The notes beneath the pieces are model-generated. The model ran no database searches. It was not told the origin of the DNA and saw only the letters and a program-made list of their open reading frames with translations. Source: Colwellia sp. (lineage in GTDB: Bacteria; Pseudomonadota; Gammaproteobacteria; Enterobacterales; Alteromonadaceae). Taken from it: DNA of 64,000 nucleotides. Of the stretch, positions 47,048 through 56,488 are shown in pieces (position 1 is the first letter of the stretch; each line of letters opens with the position of its first letter). A program made the position numbers and the translations under genes. The stretch lies in contig JAHDIK010000004.1 in the NCBI GenBank assembly GCA_020630795.1, positions 1-64,000 of the forward strand, read 5' to 3'.

Positions 47048-48889
47048 ATGAATAAACTATTACAACGATCATCTCTCGCTATTCTTGTATCTGCTGCGCT
47101 AAGTGCTTGTATGCAAGACACAAATACCACAACTAAAAAAGTTGAAACGCCTGCTGTTCAAGCGTTATCAGCAAAAGATGCCGATACATTTTTAACTAAC
47201 ACAGAAAAAGAGCTTGTAGAGCTTGGATTAGTAATCAATCGAGCGGAGTGGATTTACAGTAACTTTATTACTGAAGATACGGCCATTTTGTCGGCAAAAG
47301 CGACACAAAAATACACAGAAGCTGGCGTGCGCTTTGCCATGGAAGCAGCTAAATTCGATAACGTAGAAGTGTCTGCCGACCAACGAAGAAAATTAAACAC
47401 CTTAAAACAAAGCTTAGTAATGCCTGCACCACAAGATCCAGCTAAATCTGAAGAATTAGCAAAACTAGGGTCTCAGTTAAATGGTATGTACGGTAAAGGT
47501 TCATACACAACCAAAGCGGGTAAAAAACTAAGTTTAGGTGATATGACATCAACAATGGCAACGTCACGTAACTACGACGAGTTGCTTGAAATGTGGGAAG
47601 GTTGGAGAACCGTTAGCCCTGAAATGAAGCCTTTATTTATAAGACAATCAGAACTCGCAAATGAGGGTGCACAAGGCTTAGGTTATAAAGATTTAGGCAC
47701 AATGTGGCGTTCAAACTACGATATGCCAGCCGACGATTTCGCTAAAGAACTAGATAGATTATGGGGACAAGTAAAACCGCTATACGACGATCTACATTGT
47801 TACGTTCGTTCAGAACTTGGTGAAGAATACGGTGAAGACAAAGTCCCCCAAGACAAACCTATTCCAGCACATTTATTAGGTAACATGTGGGCTCAATCGT
47901 GGGGTAACATTTATGACGTAGTCGCGCCAGAAAACGCAGATCCAGGTTACGACGTTACAAAGCAGCTAGCAAAACATAATTACGACGAAATTAAAATGGT
48001 GAAAGGCGCTGAAAACTTCTTCACGTCGTTAGGTTTTGATGCGCTACCAGAAACATTTTGGACACGCTCATTATTTACTAAACCAGAAGATCGTGACGTA
48101 GTTTGCCATGCGTCAGCATGGGATTTAGACGCTAAAGACGATATTCGTATTAAAATGTGTATTCAAAAAACAGGAGAAGAATTTAACGTAATTCATCATG
48201 AATTAGGTCATAACTTCTACCAACGAGCATATAAAAACCAACCTGTTTACTACCAAAACAGCGCTAACGATGGCTTCCATGAAGCAATTGGCGACACTAT
48301 TGCTCTATCGGTTACGCCAAAGTACTTAAAGAACATTGGTTTAATAGACACTATTCCAGATGAATCGAAAGACATTGGTTTATTAATGAAGATGGCACTC
48401 GATAAAATCGCGTTCATTCCTTTTGGTTTACTCGTAGATCAGTGGCGCTGGAAAGTATACTCAGGTGAAATTACGCCAGAAAACTACAACACAGCTTGGT
48501 GGGAACTTCGTGAGAAATATCAAGGTATCGCGCCACCAGTAAACCGAGACGCTAACGCATTTGACCCAGGTGCTAAATATCACGTGCCGGGCGGTGTTCC
48601 ATATTCTCGTTATTTCTTAGCGCATATTCAGCAATTTGAATTTCATAAAGCGCTTTGTGAAATTTCAGGAAATACTGACCCAATTCACCGCTGTTCAATA
48701 TACAACAGTAAAGAAGCTGGTACTGCGCTAAATACCATGCTTGAAATGGGTTCTAGCCAACCATGGCAACAAGCTTATAAAGTACTAACAGGTAGTGAAC
48801 AAATGGACGCTACAGCGGTATTAGATTACTTTTCACCATTGCAAACATGGTTAAAAGAGAAAAACCAAGGTAAACAGTGTGGTTTTTAA
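47048..48889 (+). CDS. M2-family (angiotensin-converting-enzyme-like) dipeptidase lipoprotein
   Basis: 613 residues. Signal with lipobox ALSAC (Cys21). The zinc motif HELGH is at 384-388 (VIHHELGHNFYQRAY), with the third ligand Glu in NDGFHEAIGDT. Further ACE-type segments are YKDLGTMWRSNYDMP and HVPGGVPYSRYFLAH. It would act as a dipeptidyl carboxypeptidase at the cell envelope. Single-domain, like other bacterial M2 enzymes. The M13 and M20 peptidases in this window may act in the same peptide-scavenging process. Confidence 0.93.
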   Translation: MNKLLQRSSLAILVSAALSACMQDTNTTTKKVETPAVQALSAKDADTFLTNTEKELVELGLVINRAEWIYSNFITEDTAILSAKATQKYTEAGVRFAMEAAKFDNVEVSADQRRKLNTLKQSLVMPAPQDPAKSEELAKLGSQLNGMYGKGSYTTKAGKKLSLGDMTSTMATSRNYDELLEMWEGWRTVSPEMKPLFIRQSELANEGAQGLGYKDLGTMWRSNYDMPADDFAKELDRLWGQVKPLYDDLHCYVRSELGEEYGEDKVPQDKPIPAHLLGNMWAQSWGNIYDVVAPENADPGYDVTKQLAKHNYDEIKMVKGAENFFTSLGFDALPETFWTRSLFTKPEDRDVVCHASAWDLDAKDDIRIKMCIQKTGEEFNVIHHELGHNFYQRAYKNQPVYYQNSANDGFHEAIGDTIALSVTPKYLKNIGLIDTIPDESKDIGLLMKMALDKIAFIPFGLLVDQWRWKVYSGEITPENYNTAWWELREKYQGIAPPVNRDANAFDPGAKYHVPGGVPYSRYFLAHIQQFEFHKALCEISGNTDPIHRCSIYNSKEAGTALNTMLEMGSSQPWQQAYKVLTGSEQMDATAVLDYFSPLQTWLKEKNQGKQCGF

Positions 48890-48927
48890 CTTAAAATAAA
48901 CACGTATTAATCTAAACCATAAAAAAT

Positions 48928-48966
48928 AAAAGGCCTTAGAGCGTTTCACGCAACAAGGCCTTTTTT
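48928..48966. terminator. Terminator between M2 peptidase and sulfatase
   Basis: Arms AAAAGGCCTT and AAGGCCTTTT with a 17-base loop, T-run on the plus strand. Confidence 0.82.
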
Positions 48967-49061
48967 GTATTCAAGCACTAAACATTAATGCTCATATGTT
49001 CATAGCAATACGTTATACATTATTTTAAACAATCATCACCACTCGTATTTAAACGTGATGG

Positions 49062-50783
49062 TTATAAATCAAGTAAGTCTGATTTCAGCTCATTCATAAG
49101 TTTTTCAACAACATCAGTATTGTTAGCAGCAATATTTATGGTTTCATTTTCGTCATTATGATGATCGTACAACTCTACATAAATAGGAGGCGACGTTAGG
49201 TCTCGCTGGTCAATCCAAGCAATAAACCTGTAACGCTCCGTTCGCATTGAGTAGCCCATGAGATGTTTTTCAAAAAGTTCTCTATTCCAAATTTTTCCCT
49301 GCTGATCTTTAATGCGCTGTTCAACGTCGAGTATTAACTTGCCAAAATAAGTTTCTCGCATTCCTTTTCTTAATGGGTATGCGCCCCACTCACGTAACGC
49401 TGGTGTAGGGAACTGGCTAAAGGCTGCTGTTTTCCATTTTTTATTCGGTTCTCTAAACAGAGGAACAAGACTTTTACCGTCTAAAGACTCATACTTTGGT
49501 AACCCAGTCAACTCTAGTAACGTTGGATACATATCTATAAGTTCTACTAGGGCATCACTATGTGTATTTATACGAGGGAATAATGTGTTAATACGCATGT
49601 CTGGTGTCGAAAAAATAAGAGGAACCTTAGTTGCTACTTCGTAGTTACTCGCCTTTCCCCAAATGCCCATATCACCAAGGTGATAACCGTGATCGCTCCA
49701 TAATACAACTACCGTCTTTTCATAAAGGTCTTCTTCTTTTAATGCTTGAATCATTTTACCTATCTGAGCATCTACATAACTAATACACGCTAAATACGCA
49801 TGACGCAGCTCAACGGCTAACTCAGGAGAGATATCACCGTAATTAGGAACATTATAAAAAGTTCGTAATTCAAACGATGCATGAACACCCATACTGGCAG
49901 AGTTTTTAGGAAGCGCTTTAGGTTTTATACGATTAATAGATTGCTTAATATCGTCAGGGTTATACATGTCCCAATATTTTTTAGGTGCTACCCAAGGTAA
50001 ATGAGGTTTGTTCATTCCAAAACCAATAAACATTGGTTTACTTGATGCTTGGTGTATTTCTTTCATTGTAGCTATTGCCACTTCTGTGGTGTAACCATCT
50101 AGATATGCGGTATCAGGTACTGACGCAGACTCAAAAGCTGGCCCACTACCTAAACCAAATTTAGCTTGTTTACCGTATTTTTTAACCATGGCCTTACGGT
50201 ATTTTTTTTGAATATTGTTATTTTCTTCCAGTGCATAGCGAGATGGACGCATTATATGTTTAGGTAATTTGTCGAACGCGGGTTTCCAATTCCACGATAA
50301 ATCAGCGTCTTTATCACCATGGTGGAATACTTTACCAATACCAGCCGCGTTGTATCCATGCTGCATAAAATATTGAGGCAGTGTTACAACATCTTTTAGG
50401 TTGTCTCTAAACTTAACATAATTATGCGTAACCCCTAACGTATTCGGCCTCATACCTGTCATCACAGAAGCGCGAGATGGCCCGCAAATAGCTTGTTGAG
50501 CAAACGCATTGTTAAACTGAATACCATGCTTGGCGAGTTTATCGATATTGGGTGTTTTTGCTAAAGGATCTCCGTACGTTCCTAGCATTGGCCTAAGATC
50601 ATCAATTGAAATAAACAATACATGTGGTTTATTCGTTGAGCTAATATTTTGCTTCATAGGCTTAGTAGTGTTAGCAATATTAGTCATTGACGTAACAGTA
50701 CTTTTTTGGCTACACCCCAATAAAAAAAACTGAAACATAATTAGAAGCCAAGTACCTATATAGTTGCGATTTCTCTTTTCCAT
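49062..50783 (-). CDS. Lipoprotein S1-family sulfatase (iduronate-2-sulfatase-like)
   Basis: 573 residues. Lipobox FLLGC (Cys24). The formylglycine motif is C-x-P-S-R type: Cys100 in AICGPSRASVMTGMRPNT. Metal ligands are Asp61-Asp62 (ISIDDLRP) and the SDHGYHLGD segment. The family wording (TPNIDKLAKHGIQFNNAF, KVFHHGD) matches iduronate-2-sulfatase relatives that desulfate algal and animal polysaccharides. It needs a formylglycine-generating enzyme, not seen in this window. It is the last gene of a five-gene minus-strand group with an ECF sigma factor, 27 bases after the FecR-LamG gene. Exact glycan unknown. Confidence 0.92.
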   Translation of the reverse strand: MEKRNRNYIGTWLLIMFQFFLLGCSQKSTVTSMTNIANTTKPMKQNISSTNKPHVLFISIDDLRPMLGTYGDPLAKTPNIDKLAKHGIQFNNAFAQQAICGPSRASVMTGMRPNTLGVTHNYVKFRDNLKDVVTLPQYFMQHGYNAAGIGKVFHHGDKDADLSWNWKPAFDKLPKHIMRPSRYALEENNNIQKKYRKAMVKKYGKQAKFGLGSGPAFESASVPDTAYLDGYTTEVAIATMKEIHQASSKPMFIGFGMNKPHLPWVAPKKYWDMYNPDDIKQSINRIKPKALPKNSASMGVHASFELRTFYNVPNYGDISPELAVELRHAYLACISYVDAQIGKMIQALKEEDLYEKTVVVLWSDHGYHLGDMGIWGKASNYEVATKVPLIFSTPDMRINTLFPRINTHSDALVELIDMYPTLLELTGLPKYESLDGKSLVPLFREPNKKWKTAAFSQFPTPALREWGAYPLRKGMRETYFGKLILDVEQRIKDQQGKIWNRELFEKHLMGYSMRTERYRFIAWIDQRDLTSPPIYVELYDHHNDENETINIAANNTDVVEKLMNELKSDLLDL

Positions 50784-50810
50784 TTATCTGTTTCCTACTC
50801 TAATTAGCCG

Positions 50811-52412
50811 CTAATAACGAATTGGCTGTATCTGATTGTGTTTCATCAGGTTTATGATGTGCTCTTGCTCTAATGCCGAATCAAACACATACACTTCGTC
50901 TAAACCTCCTTTAAAAAATTTATATTTTTGTTTTTTGTTTTTAAGATTTGAAAAAGCAAGGTTTCTCCCCATCATAAGTGGTTTAGATTCAGGATGATTA
51001 AGCTTCGTATTAACTCTCGCTAACGATTTAACTGCTGTATTTTCAAGCTTCCCGTCTATATACATCAATACGTGCGTTGATAGGTTCGACTCTTCACCAC
51101 CAAACAATACCAATGCAACGTGATGCCATTCGTTATCTCGCAAATCAGTAGTACCTACAACAACCGCATTTTTAATACCGATGCGAATACGGCCTACAGG
51201 GCCTACACTTTCAGCAGGATTTGGTGACACTTGCCAAGCTGCATGATCATCAATCAAACCCCAACTTAAAATACCAAAACCATTATTTACCGCGAAATCT
51301 TTTGGTATTTTCACCCAAAATGCTACGGTTCTAGGTTTATTGCCACCAATACCCGAAAAGGTTGTTTCAAGCCAATCGTCTTCCCCATTAAAAAATACTG
51401 CTTCCCCAAATTTACCCGCTATAAATTCAGGTCCAACTTTATTTTCAACCGTTGAATATCGTTTCCCGTCAAAACATTTGCCGTCTATACCACTCCCAGC
51501 ACAACTAATAACATCACCGGCTTCTTGATTAAGTGGCCAATGCACATATTCAGGATCAGACGACGCTTTACTCGGCAATGTGCGCATAAAACGCTGTGGT
51601 TGGCTCTGAATAATAGCGACCTGCTGTTTAAGGTCAAACGCTCTAGCTTGATCAACCGTTAAATGTTCATATTGATGATCTTTAGACGCTCTAACTTTTA
51701 CTTCACCGTCAATAACATGTACTTGAGACTTACCTTTTTTATCAACCGAAACACCAAATTCGGTTCCTAAATCAACAATTTCTGAGGTGGGTGTATCAAC
51801 TTTAAAACCTTCAGCACCTTTAGGGACTCTTGCAACCAGGTTCCCTTCTTTCAACGTTATACGATCTACCGCCAATACGGTCATATCAACCGGTGCCTCT
51901 AACAACAATGCAACACCATTATTCAATGTTATTTCAGCAAAACCTTGTGTTAATAAAAATTGTCCGTATTTAATATTGTCGCCTAACTGAATAACGCCTT
52001 TATTGCTTTTAGCGTTTACAACCTTCGCCACTAATCCTAAGTTTTTTATTGGCGAATACTGTTGAACAAAAACCAAAACAAAACATACGAGTACAGCACT
52101 CTGCAACACGTAACGCCACGCGAATTGTGCATTAAGGATATTGTTAAACACTCGTGCGAATCGGCGAATTAGGCTTATATTCTTAGTCTGAGCTACAGCT
52201 CCTGTTTGTTCTGCCAATTTAATTTGAAAGCTATTTACAAATGCTTCATCAGTTTGAGCATTGTTTACAAACTTAATTACCCGCTCGAAGGCTACCTGTT
52301 TTGATAGTTCATCAAACAACGTCTTGTCTTGCTTACACGCTAAAATAAGCGCTTCTTCGACGTCGTCGCCAGCCAAATATGATGCGATTAACTCGTTGTA
52401 TGCATTATTCAT
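50811..52412 (-). CDS. FecR-like membrane anti-sigma protein with LamG domain
   Basis: 533 residues. A cytoplasmic N-terminus (1-100) with an anti-sigma-like helical region, one membrane helix at about 101-117, then a FecR domain at about 140-260 ([42 protein letters not shown]). A LamG/concanavalin-like domain follows at about 335-525 ([36 protein letters not shown]). This FecR-LamG layout with an adjacent ECF sigma factor is common in Planctomycetes, Lentisphaerae and Verrucomicrobia. The LamG part may sense a glycan outside the membrane. It overlaps the sigma-factor gene by eight bases. Confidence 0.88.
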   Translation of the reverse strand: MNNAYNELIASYLAGDDVEEALILACKQDKTLFDELSKQVAFERVIKFVNNAQTDEAFVNSFQIKLAEQTGAVAQTKNISLIRRFARVFNNILNAQFAWRYVLQSAVLVCFVLVFVQQYSPIKNLGLVAKVVNAKSNKGVIQLGDNIKYGQFLLTQGFAEITLNNGVALLLEAPVDMTVLAVDRITLKEGNLVARVPKGAEGFKVDTPTSEIVDLGTEFGVSVDKKGKSQVHVIDGEVKVRASKDHQYEHLTVDQARAFDLKQQVAIIQSQPQRFMRTLPSKASSDPEYVHWPLNQEAGDVISCAGSGIDGKCFDGKRYSTVENKVGPEFIAGKFGEAVFFNGEDDWLETTFSGIGGNKPRTVAFWVKIPKDFAVNNGFGILSWGLIDDHAAWQVSPNPAESVGPVGRIRIGIKNAVVVGTTDLRDNEWHHVALVLFGGEESNLSTHVLMYIDGKLENTAVKSLARVNTKLNHPESKPLMMGRNLAFSNLKNKKQKYKFFKGGLDEVYVFDSALEQEHIINLMKHNQIQPIRY

Positions 52413-52971
52413 ATGTTGCTCTCGATAACTTGTTAGTAATACATTCTTTTAAAACAACTCGGGCTCTGTGTAACCTCATAGTAATGGTTGAATGCTTAGC
52501 CTGATGCGTTTCGGTTAATGCTTTGACTGAAAGATTGTCTTTATAATGTTGCTCCATGAGCGCCTTTAAGTGTTGTGGTAGCTCGCTTAAACATTCATTT
52601 AATGCATCAACTGAAAGGTTAAGGTTTTGATTTTCTATACCTTGCATTAACTGCTCATCTACCATCACAGCTAAGCTACTCTCGTCGCCATTAACCGTAG
52701 GATTAAACTTCCGGTAATGATTACGCACTAAATTGAGTGCAATTCCACAAAGCCAAGACGAAAACGCCTGTGTGTCTTGCAACTCAGCTATTTTTTTAAA
52801 TGCCAATATAAACGTGTCTTGCGCCAAATCATCAACGTCGTTTAAATAAGGGGTTCGTGATGCAATATAGCAACGAACTTTCTGCTGATACTCAACAACA
52901 AGTTTCGTAAATGCATGTTGATCGCCGTTTTGCGCAGCAATAATTAACACTTTTTGTTCTTCTACAACCAC
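52405..52971 (-). CDS. ECF RNA polymerase sigma factor
   Basis: 188 residues. Region 2 has DVDDLAQDTFILAFKKIAEL and FSSWLCGIALNLVRNHYRK. Region 4 has LSELPQHLKALMEQHY and KHSTITMRLHRARVVLKECI. It is translationally coupled (eight-base overlap) with the FecR-LamG protein, which should hold it inactive until a signal arrives. It lies between a lipoprotein/FAD-oxidoreductase pair and the sulfatase, all on one strand, so it likely controls this group. It follows the lipoprotein gene by about 70 bases, which could hold its own promoter. Confidence 0.9.
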   Translation of the reverse strand: MVVEEQKVLIIAAQNGDQHAFTKLVVEYQQKVRCYIASRTPYLNDVDDLAQDTFILAFKKIAELQDTQAFSSWLCGIALNLVRNHYRKFNPTVNGDESSLAVMVDEQLMQGIENQNLNLSVDALNECLSELPQHLKALMEQHYKDNLSVKALTETHQAKHSTITMRLHRARVVLKECITNKLSRATYE

Positions 52972-53040
52972 TGAGTACCTTTATCATTTTTATATTGGTT
53001 ACAACGTATTGTTAGCATAGTCCATTAAACATTAACCACG

Positions 53041-54321
53041 TTACAACCTGTTACTATGGCGTTTTTCAAATATTGCTAATTGTTGGTTTACGTCAACAGA
53101 GGTTTGTTGTTCACGTAATGCCCAATATACAGCTCTTGCTAAAACAAAATTTTCATGATTTAAAAATTTGGTTAATTCAATATTTATATCCACGCTAAAC
53201 TGTTGCTGTTTGTTGAGGATATTTAACAATAATTTCGTTTGTTTATAAGAAGCAAACTTTACGAAGTGTCGTACCAAGGTTAAATAATAGTCGTGATTTG
53301 ATATCGACTTTCTGTTTGATAGCGACGTTAGTGCATTCCAGTTCAGCGCTTGGTTATTTGAAAATATAAGCTTTTGAATATTCGTAAAATATAAATCGTC
53401 GGGCAGCGTTTCAACATACTTAACAAACAGTGGTTGCAATACAGTAGGTTGACTTTCAGATGCATTGTTTAAAGCAGCCTGCATTACCAAATCTATTGTG
53501 GCACTATCAACGGCTTTGCGGCGTATAAGTTGCTCTAATCCAAAAGTTTGATACTTAACAATATCGCTACTTGAATCAGTGCCCCCCTTTCCATCACCCA
53601 CTGCATATGTATGAAGTTCTTGTAGCGTCATATCGTTGCCCGTAAAGTTTCGAACAACGTCAAACAGTTCACCATTTACAAAGTGCCACAAGGTGTAGCA
53701 TGTCCAAATAGCGCCAGTAATGTAGTCTTTTTTGTTTAAAGATACTGTTGCGCCTGTTAATGCGTCAACCGCATTACCACTGCTTGATTCTGATACCAAT
53801 TCATATCGTTCAAGTTGTTTTAACCCAGAATCTCTATTGCCTAATAGCTTATCTAGCTTTACGTAATCTTCTTCTTCAAAGTCTAACGCATTTCCTTTTT
53901 CGAGCTTAACACCTTTGCCCAACGATAAATGATGATAAAAACCAAGAGCGTCCCAAAACAGTCTAACACGGTCTGTTTTACATACATTTTCACCACAAAA
54001 TACTGTCACGACGTCCATATAATAAGAGGCATTTTTAATATCGCTTTCTACCGAATAATTACTTATAGGAAGCTGAAATAAACTCTTTGTTAATGGCTTA
54101 CCTGTTTTATCACCTTTATGCGCAAACGTAACACGATGCTTTTGCGCTTTCGCCCAGCGGTTTTCGTCAGTTGAACTTTCCTGATTACTCCCTGAAAAAC
54201 AGCCTGTTAGTAATAACAAAAAAACTAAGTAAATGCCTTTCAGCAAAACAAGAGGAAAGTTAGAGAAACCCATTCTAAAACACGACGTCACTCTATATCG
54301 TAAACCAAAAAACAAAGGCAT
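53041..54321 (-). CDS. Lipoprotein with putative covalent-FMN (ApbE) motif
   Basis: 426 residues. Lipobox LLLTGC (Cys41 from the first ATG; an internal ATG at 54273 would shorten the leader). No family recognised overall. Residues 186-192 read DALTGAT, the pattern D-x-x-(S/T)-G-A-T to which ApbE attaches FMN in NqrC, RnfG and extracytosolic flavoproteins; Thr192 would be the attachment site. A C-x4-C pair (Cys109, Cys114) and a helical, HEAT-like C-terminus (about 270-420) follow. Its start overlaps the stop of the FAD oxidoreductase gene by one base (TAATG), so the two are translationally coupled and may be redox partners. No apbE gene is in the window. Confidence 0.72.
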   Translation of the reverse strand: MPLFFGLRYRVTSCFRMGFSNFPLVLLKGIYLVFLLLLTGCFSGSNQESSTDENRWAKAQKHRVTFAHKGDKTGKPLTKSLFQLPISNYSVESDIKNASYYMDVVTVFCGENVCKTDRVRLFWDALGFYHHLSLGKGVKLEKGNALDFEEEDYVKLDKLLGNRDSGLKQLERYELVSESSSGNAVDALTGATVSLNKKDYITGAIWTCYTLWHFVNGELFDVVRNFTGNDMTLQELHTYAVGDGKGGTDSSSDIVKYQTFGLEQLIRRKAVDSATIDLVMQAALNNASESQPTVLQPLFVKYVETLPDDLYFTNIQKLIFSNNQALNWNALTSLSNRKSISNHDYYLTLVRHFVKFASYKQTKLLLNILNKQQQFSVDINIELTKFLNHENFVLARAVYWALREQQTSVDVNQQLAIFEKRHSNRL

Positions 54322-56252
54322 TAAGCGTATGCTCTTATTTCAAATAACTTAACGGTTGGTTTACCGTAAGTTTCAGTTACGCGCACCCTAATGGCTGTGG
54401 TGTTAATGTCGTCAAACGTAAATCGAATAAGTCGTTTTTGATTCTCTACGTTAGTTGCTAGTGTTTTCCAGCGACCTTTAATTCTCGCTTCAACCGACAA
54501 CGACTTAACCATTTCTTCTGGCACCGTATTAGTAAAACGATCATCATTTTTTGAATCTTTCCTCATCATGATATTACGCTTAACATTAGTGTCGCACTTA
54601 ATTTCAATAGTCGATAATTTTACCGAATCAACCCACTCCATTTGAACGTCGGCGGGTAATGTAGCCGACTGCCAGTGATGAATTTTTCCGTCAATGTCTC
54701 TAGACCAACCATTTGTCAGCAATTTAGCGTTACCAGACTTGGTGCTAGACGCAACAATCTCTGCCGCTTTTTTGGCTAAATCTTTTGGATCGTTTGCAGG
54801 ACGTTTAGGAATAAAAACATCGTCTCTCATTAACTGCTCTTGGAGTTCGTTAATGTGTTTTTTACCTAACTCTCGAGGGTTTACCTTTTTTTGCGTACAC
54901 AAATGAGCTGCTGTGCCCACCGCTTGCCCCATTAGCGCGCAGGTAGCCATAATGCGAGAAGACGCTAAAGCGATATGGGTTTGACTAATGTTTCGTCCTG
55001 CAAAAAGTAAGTTAGGCACATTCACTGAATACAAACTTCTAAACGGCACTTGATACACTTCTTCAAAGTGAGCATGGAATATAGTGGGAGCCATATGAAT
55101 GTTTTCCATTCCGCCAGGGTTATGTTCATCAATTCCCCAACCACCAAAGGCAACCGCATCATCAAAGTGCTTGTAGCCCGTTAAATCGCGTTCCGAGTGG
55201 ATATAATCGCCAATAAAACGTCGAGATTCACGACGAGACGGTAACGAACCAACCCATGTTAATGCTAAGTTTTCAGACTCTGGAAATTTACCCGAATTTT
55301 TAATGTAATCCCAAAGACCATGTAAATGCCCCATTAACTTATGTCGATTGATTTCTTGATCGCTAATAATATCGTCGTCGCTACCAATTTCTATCCACCA
55401 CACACCTTCATGGTACGCATTAAATTTACGCTTTTTATGTGCGTTTTCTGCATCAAATGGAATAGCCCAAGCAGGTGCTCGGTACGGCATTGGTTTACCC
55501 ATATCAGTAGAAGACATCAACAACGACGCCCCCATTTGCCAACCGTCTGGCTCGTCTGGCGCAAAGGTTTCGTTAAATTCTTTCTTTCCTTCCCTGCCGG
55601 TTCGGTATTTTGCGCCAGCAGTAGCCGCTAACAAACCATCGCCAGAACAATCAATAAAATAATTAGCGTGTATTAAAAACTCTTTTTCTGTTGTTAGTTG
55701 CCAACAACGCGCCGACTTTATGTTGTCTCCATCCATAATTGCTTCGATAGCTTGAGTATTTAGCATTAATTCAATATTAGGCTCTCGCATTACAAAGTCG
55801 TATAACACATGGTCCCAAACAGGAAACGACTCTTGTGGATTATCAAACCGATTAAGCAATAGCATTTCTTCAATAATGCCCGTTTCTCGCTCAGCTAACC
55901 CTGTTTTTAATCTATTTACGCCGTTTAGATGCACACGCATTTCACTCGAGGCATTTCCTCCTAATACAGGTCGGTCTTGTACCAAAACAACTTTAGACCC
56001 CAAACGAGCAGCAGAAACAGCAGCACAAATACCTGCAGCGCCACCACCTAACACTGCTACGTCGTAATGCTTAGAAAATTGGCGATTAGGCGTAACACTT
56101 CGCCCTTCACCTAAATGAGTCCAGTTGTCGTTACTGCGATCAGCTATTGTTTTAACTGATGTTGAACCCGCAGCCGAAACTACCGAGGGAGCTAAGCCTG
56201 CGCCAACTAAACTTGCAGTACTTAACTTAAAGAACTTTCTTCTTTTCATCAC
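54321..56252 (-). CDS. Tat-exported FAD-dependent oxidoreductase
   Basis: 643 residues. A twin-arginine leader (KRRKFFKL, then a hydrophobic stretch to about residue 28) implies folded export with cofactor. The Rossmann motif VAVLGGGAAGICAAVSAARLG lies at about 65-84, followed by PVLGGNASSEMRVHLNG, the pattern of the FAD_oxidored family (PF12831). It has FIDCSGDGLLAATAGA and VPNLLFAGRNIS further on. The C-terminal 110 residues look like a discoidin-type beta-sandwich. Such enzymes are abundant in polysaccharide-degrading marine Planctomycetes and Lentisphaerae; the substrate is unknown. It is the first gene of the group. Confidence 0.88.
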   Translation of the reverse strand: MMKRRKFFKLSTASLVGAGLAPSVVSAAGSTSVKTIADRSNDNWTHLGEGRSVTPNRQFSKHYDVAVLGGGAAGICAAVSAARLGSKVVLVQDRPVLGGNASSEMRVHLNGVNRLKTGLAERETGIIEEMLLLNRFDNPQESFPVWDHVLYDFVMREPNIELMLNTQAIEAIMDGDNIKSARCWQLTTEKEFLIHANYFIDCSGDGLLAATAGAKYRTGREGKKEFNETFAPDEPDGWQMGASLLMSSTDMGKPMPYRAPAWAIPFDAENAHKKRKFNAYHEGVWWIEIGSDDDIISDQEINRHKLMGHLHGLWDYIKNSGKFPESENLALTWVGSLPSRRESRRFIGDYIHSERDLTGYKHFDDAVAFGGWGIDEHNPGGMENIHMAPTIFHAHFEEVYQVPFRSLYSVNVPNLLFAGRNISQTHIALASSRIMATCALMGQAVGTAAHLCTQKKVNPRELGKKHINELQEQLMRDDVFIPKRPANDPKDLAKKAAEIVASSTKSGNAKLLTNGWSRDIDGKIHHWQSATLPADVQMEWVDSVKLSTIEIKCDTNVKRNIMMRKDSKNDDRFTNTVPEEMVKSLSVEARIKGRWKTLATNVENQKRLIRFTFDDINTTAIRVRVTETYGKPTVKLFEIRAYA

Positions 56253-56399
56253 TCAACCCTAAATAAACATTACGTATGTAATATAGGTGTAGGCTAGTAA
56301 TGAATTGACACCATTATTTTAAAAAAAGTTAAAAATAATGGTGAATATGATAAAGAGTGTGATAGGTAACTAGAATAAAACTAACGTTAATCAACAAGA

Positions 56400-56435
56400 A
56401 AAGGTGACTCAAATGAAATGACTTAAGTCACCTTT
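56400..56435 (-). terminator. Terminator of rimO (minus strand)
   Basis: Arms AAAGGTGACT and AGTCACCTTT with a 16-base loop. On the minus strand the stem runs into TTTTCTTG. Confidence 0.75.
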
Positions 56436-56488
56436 AATATACGGAATTGAATGTAAACAAATAGAATACGCAGAAGAATAATTAACGA

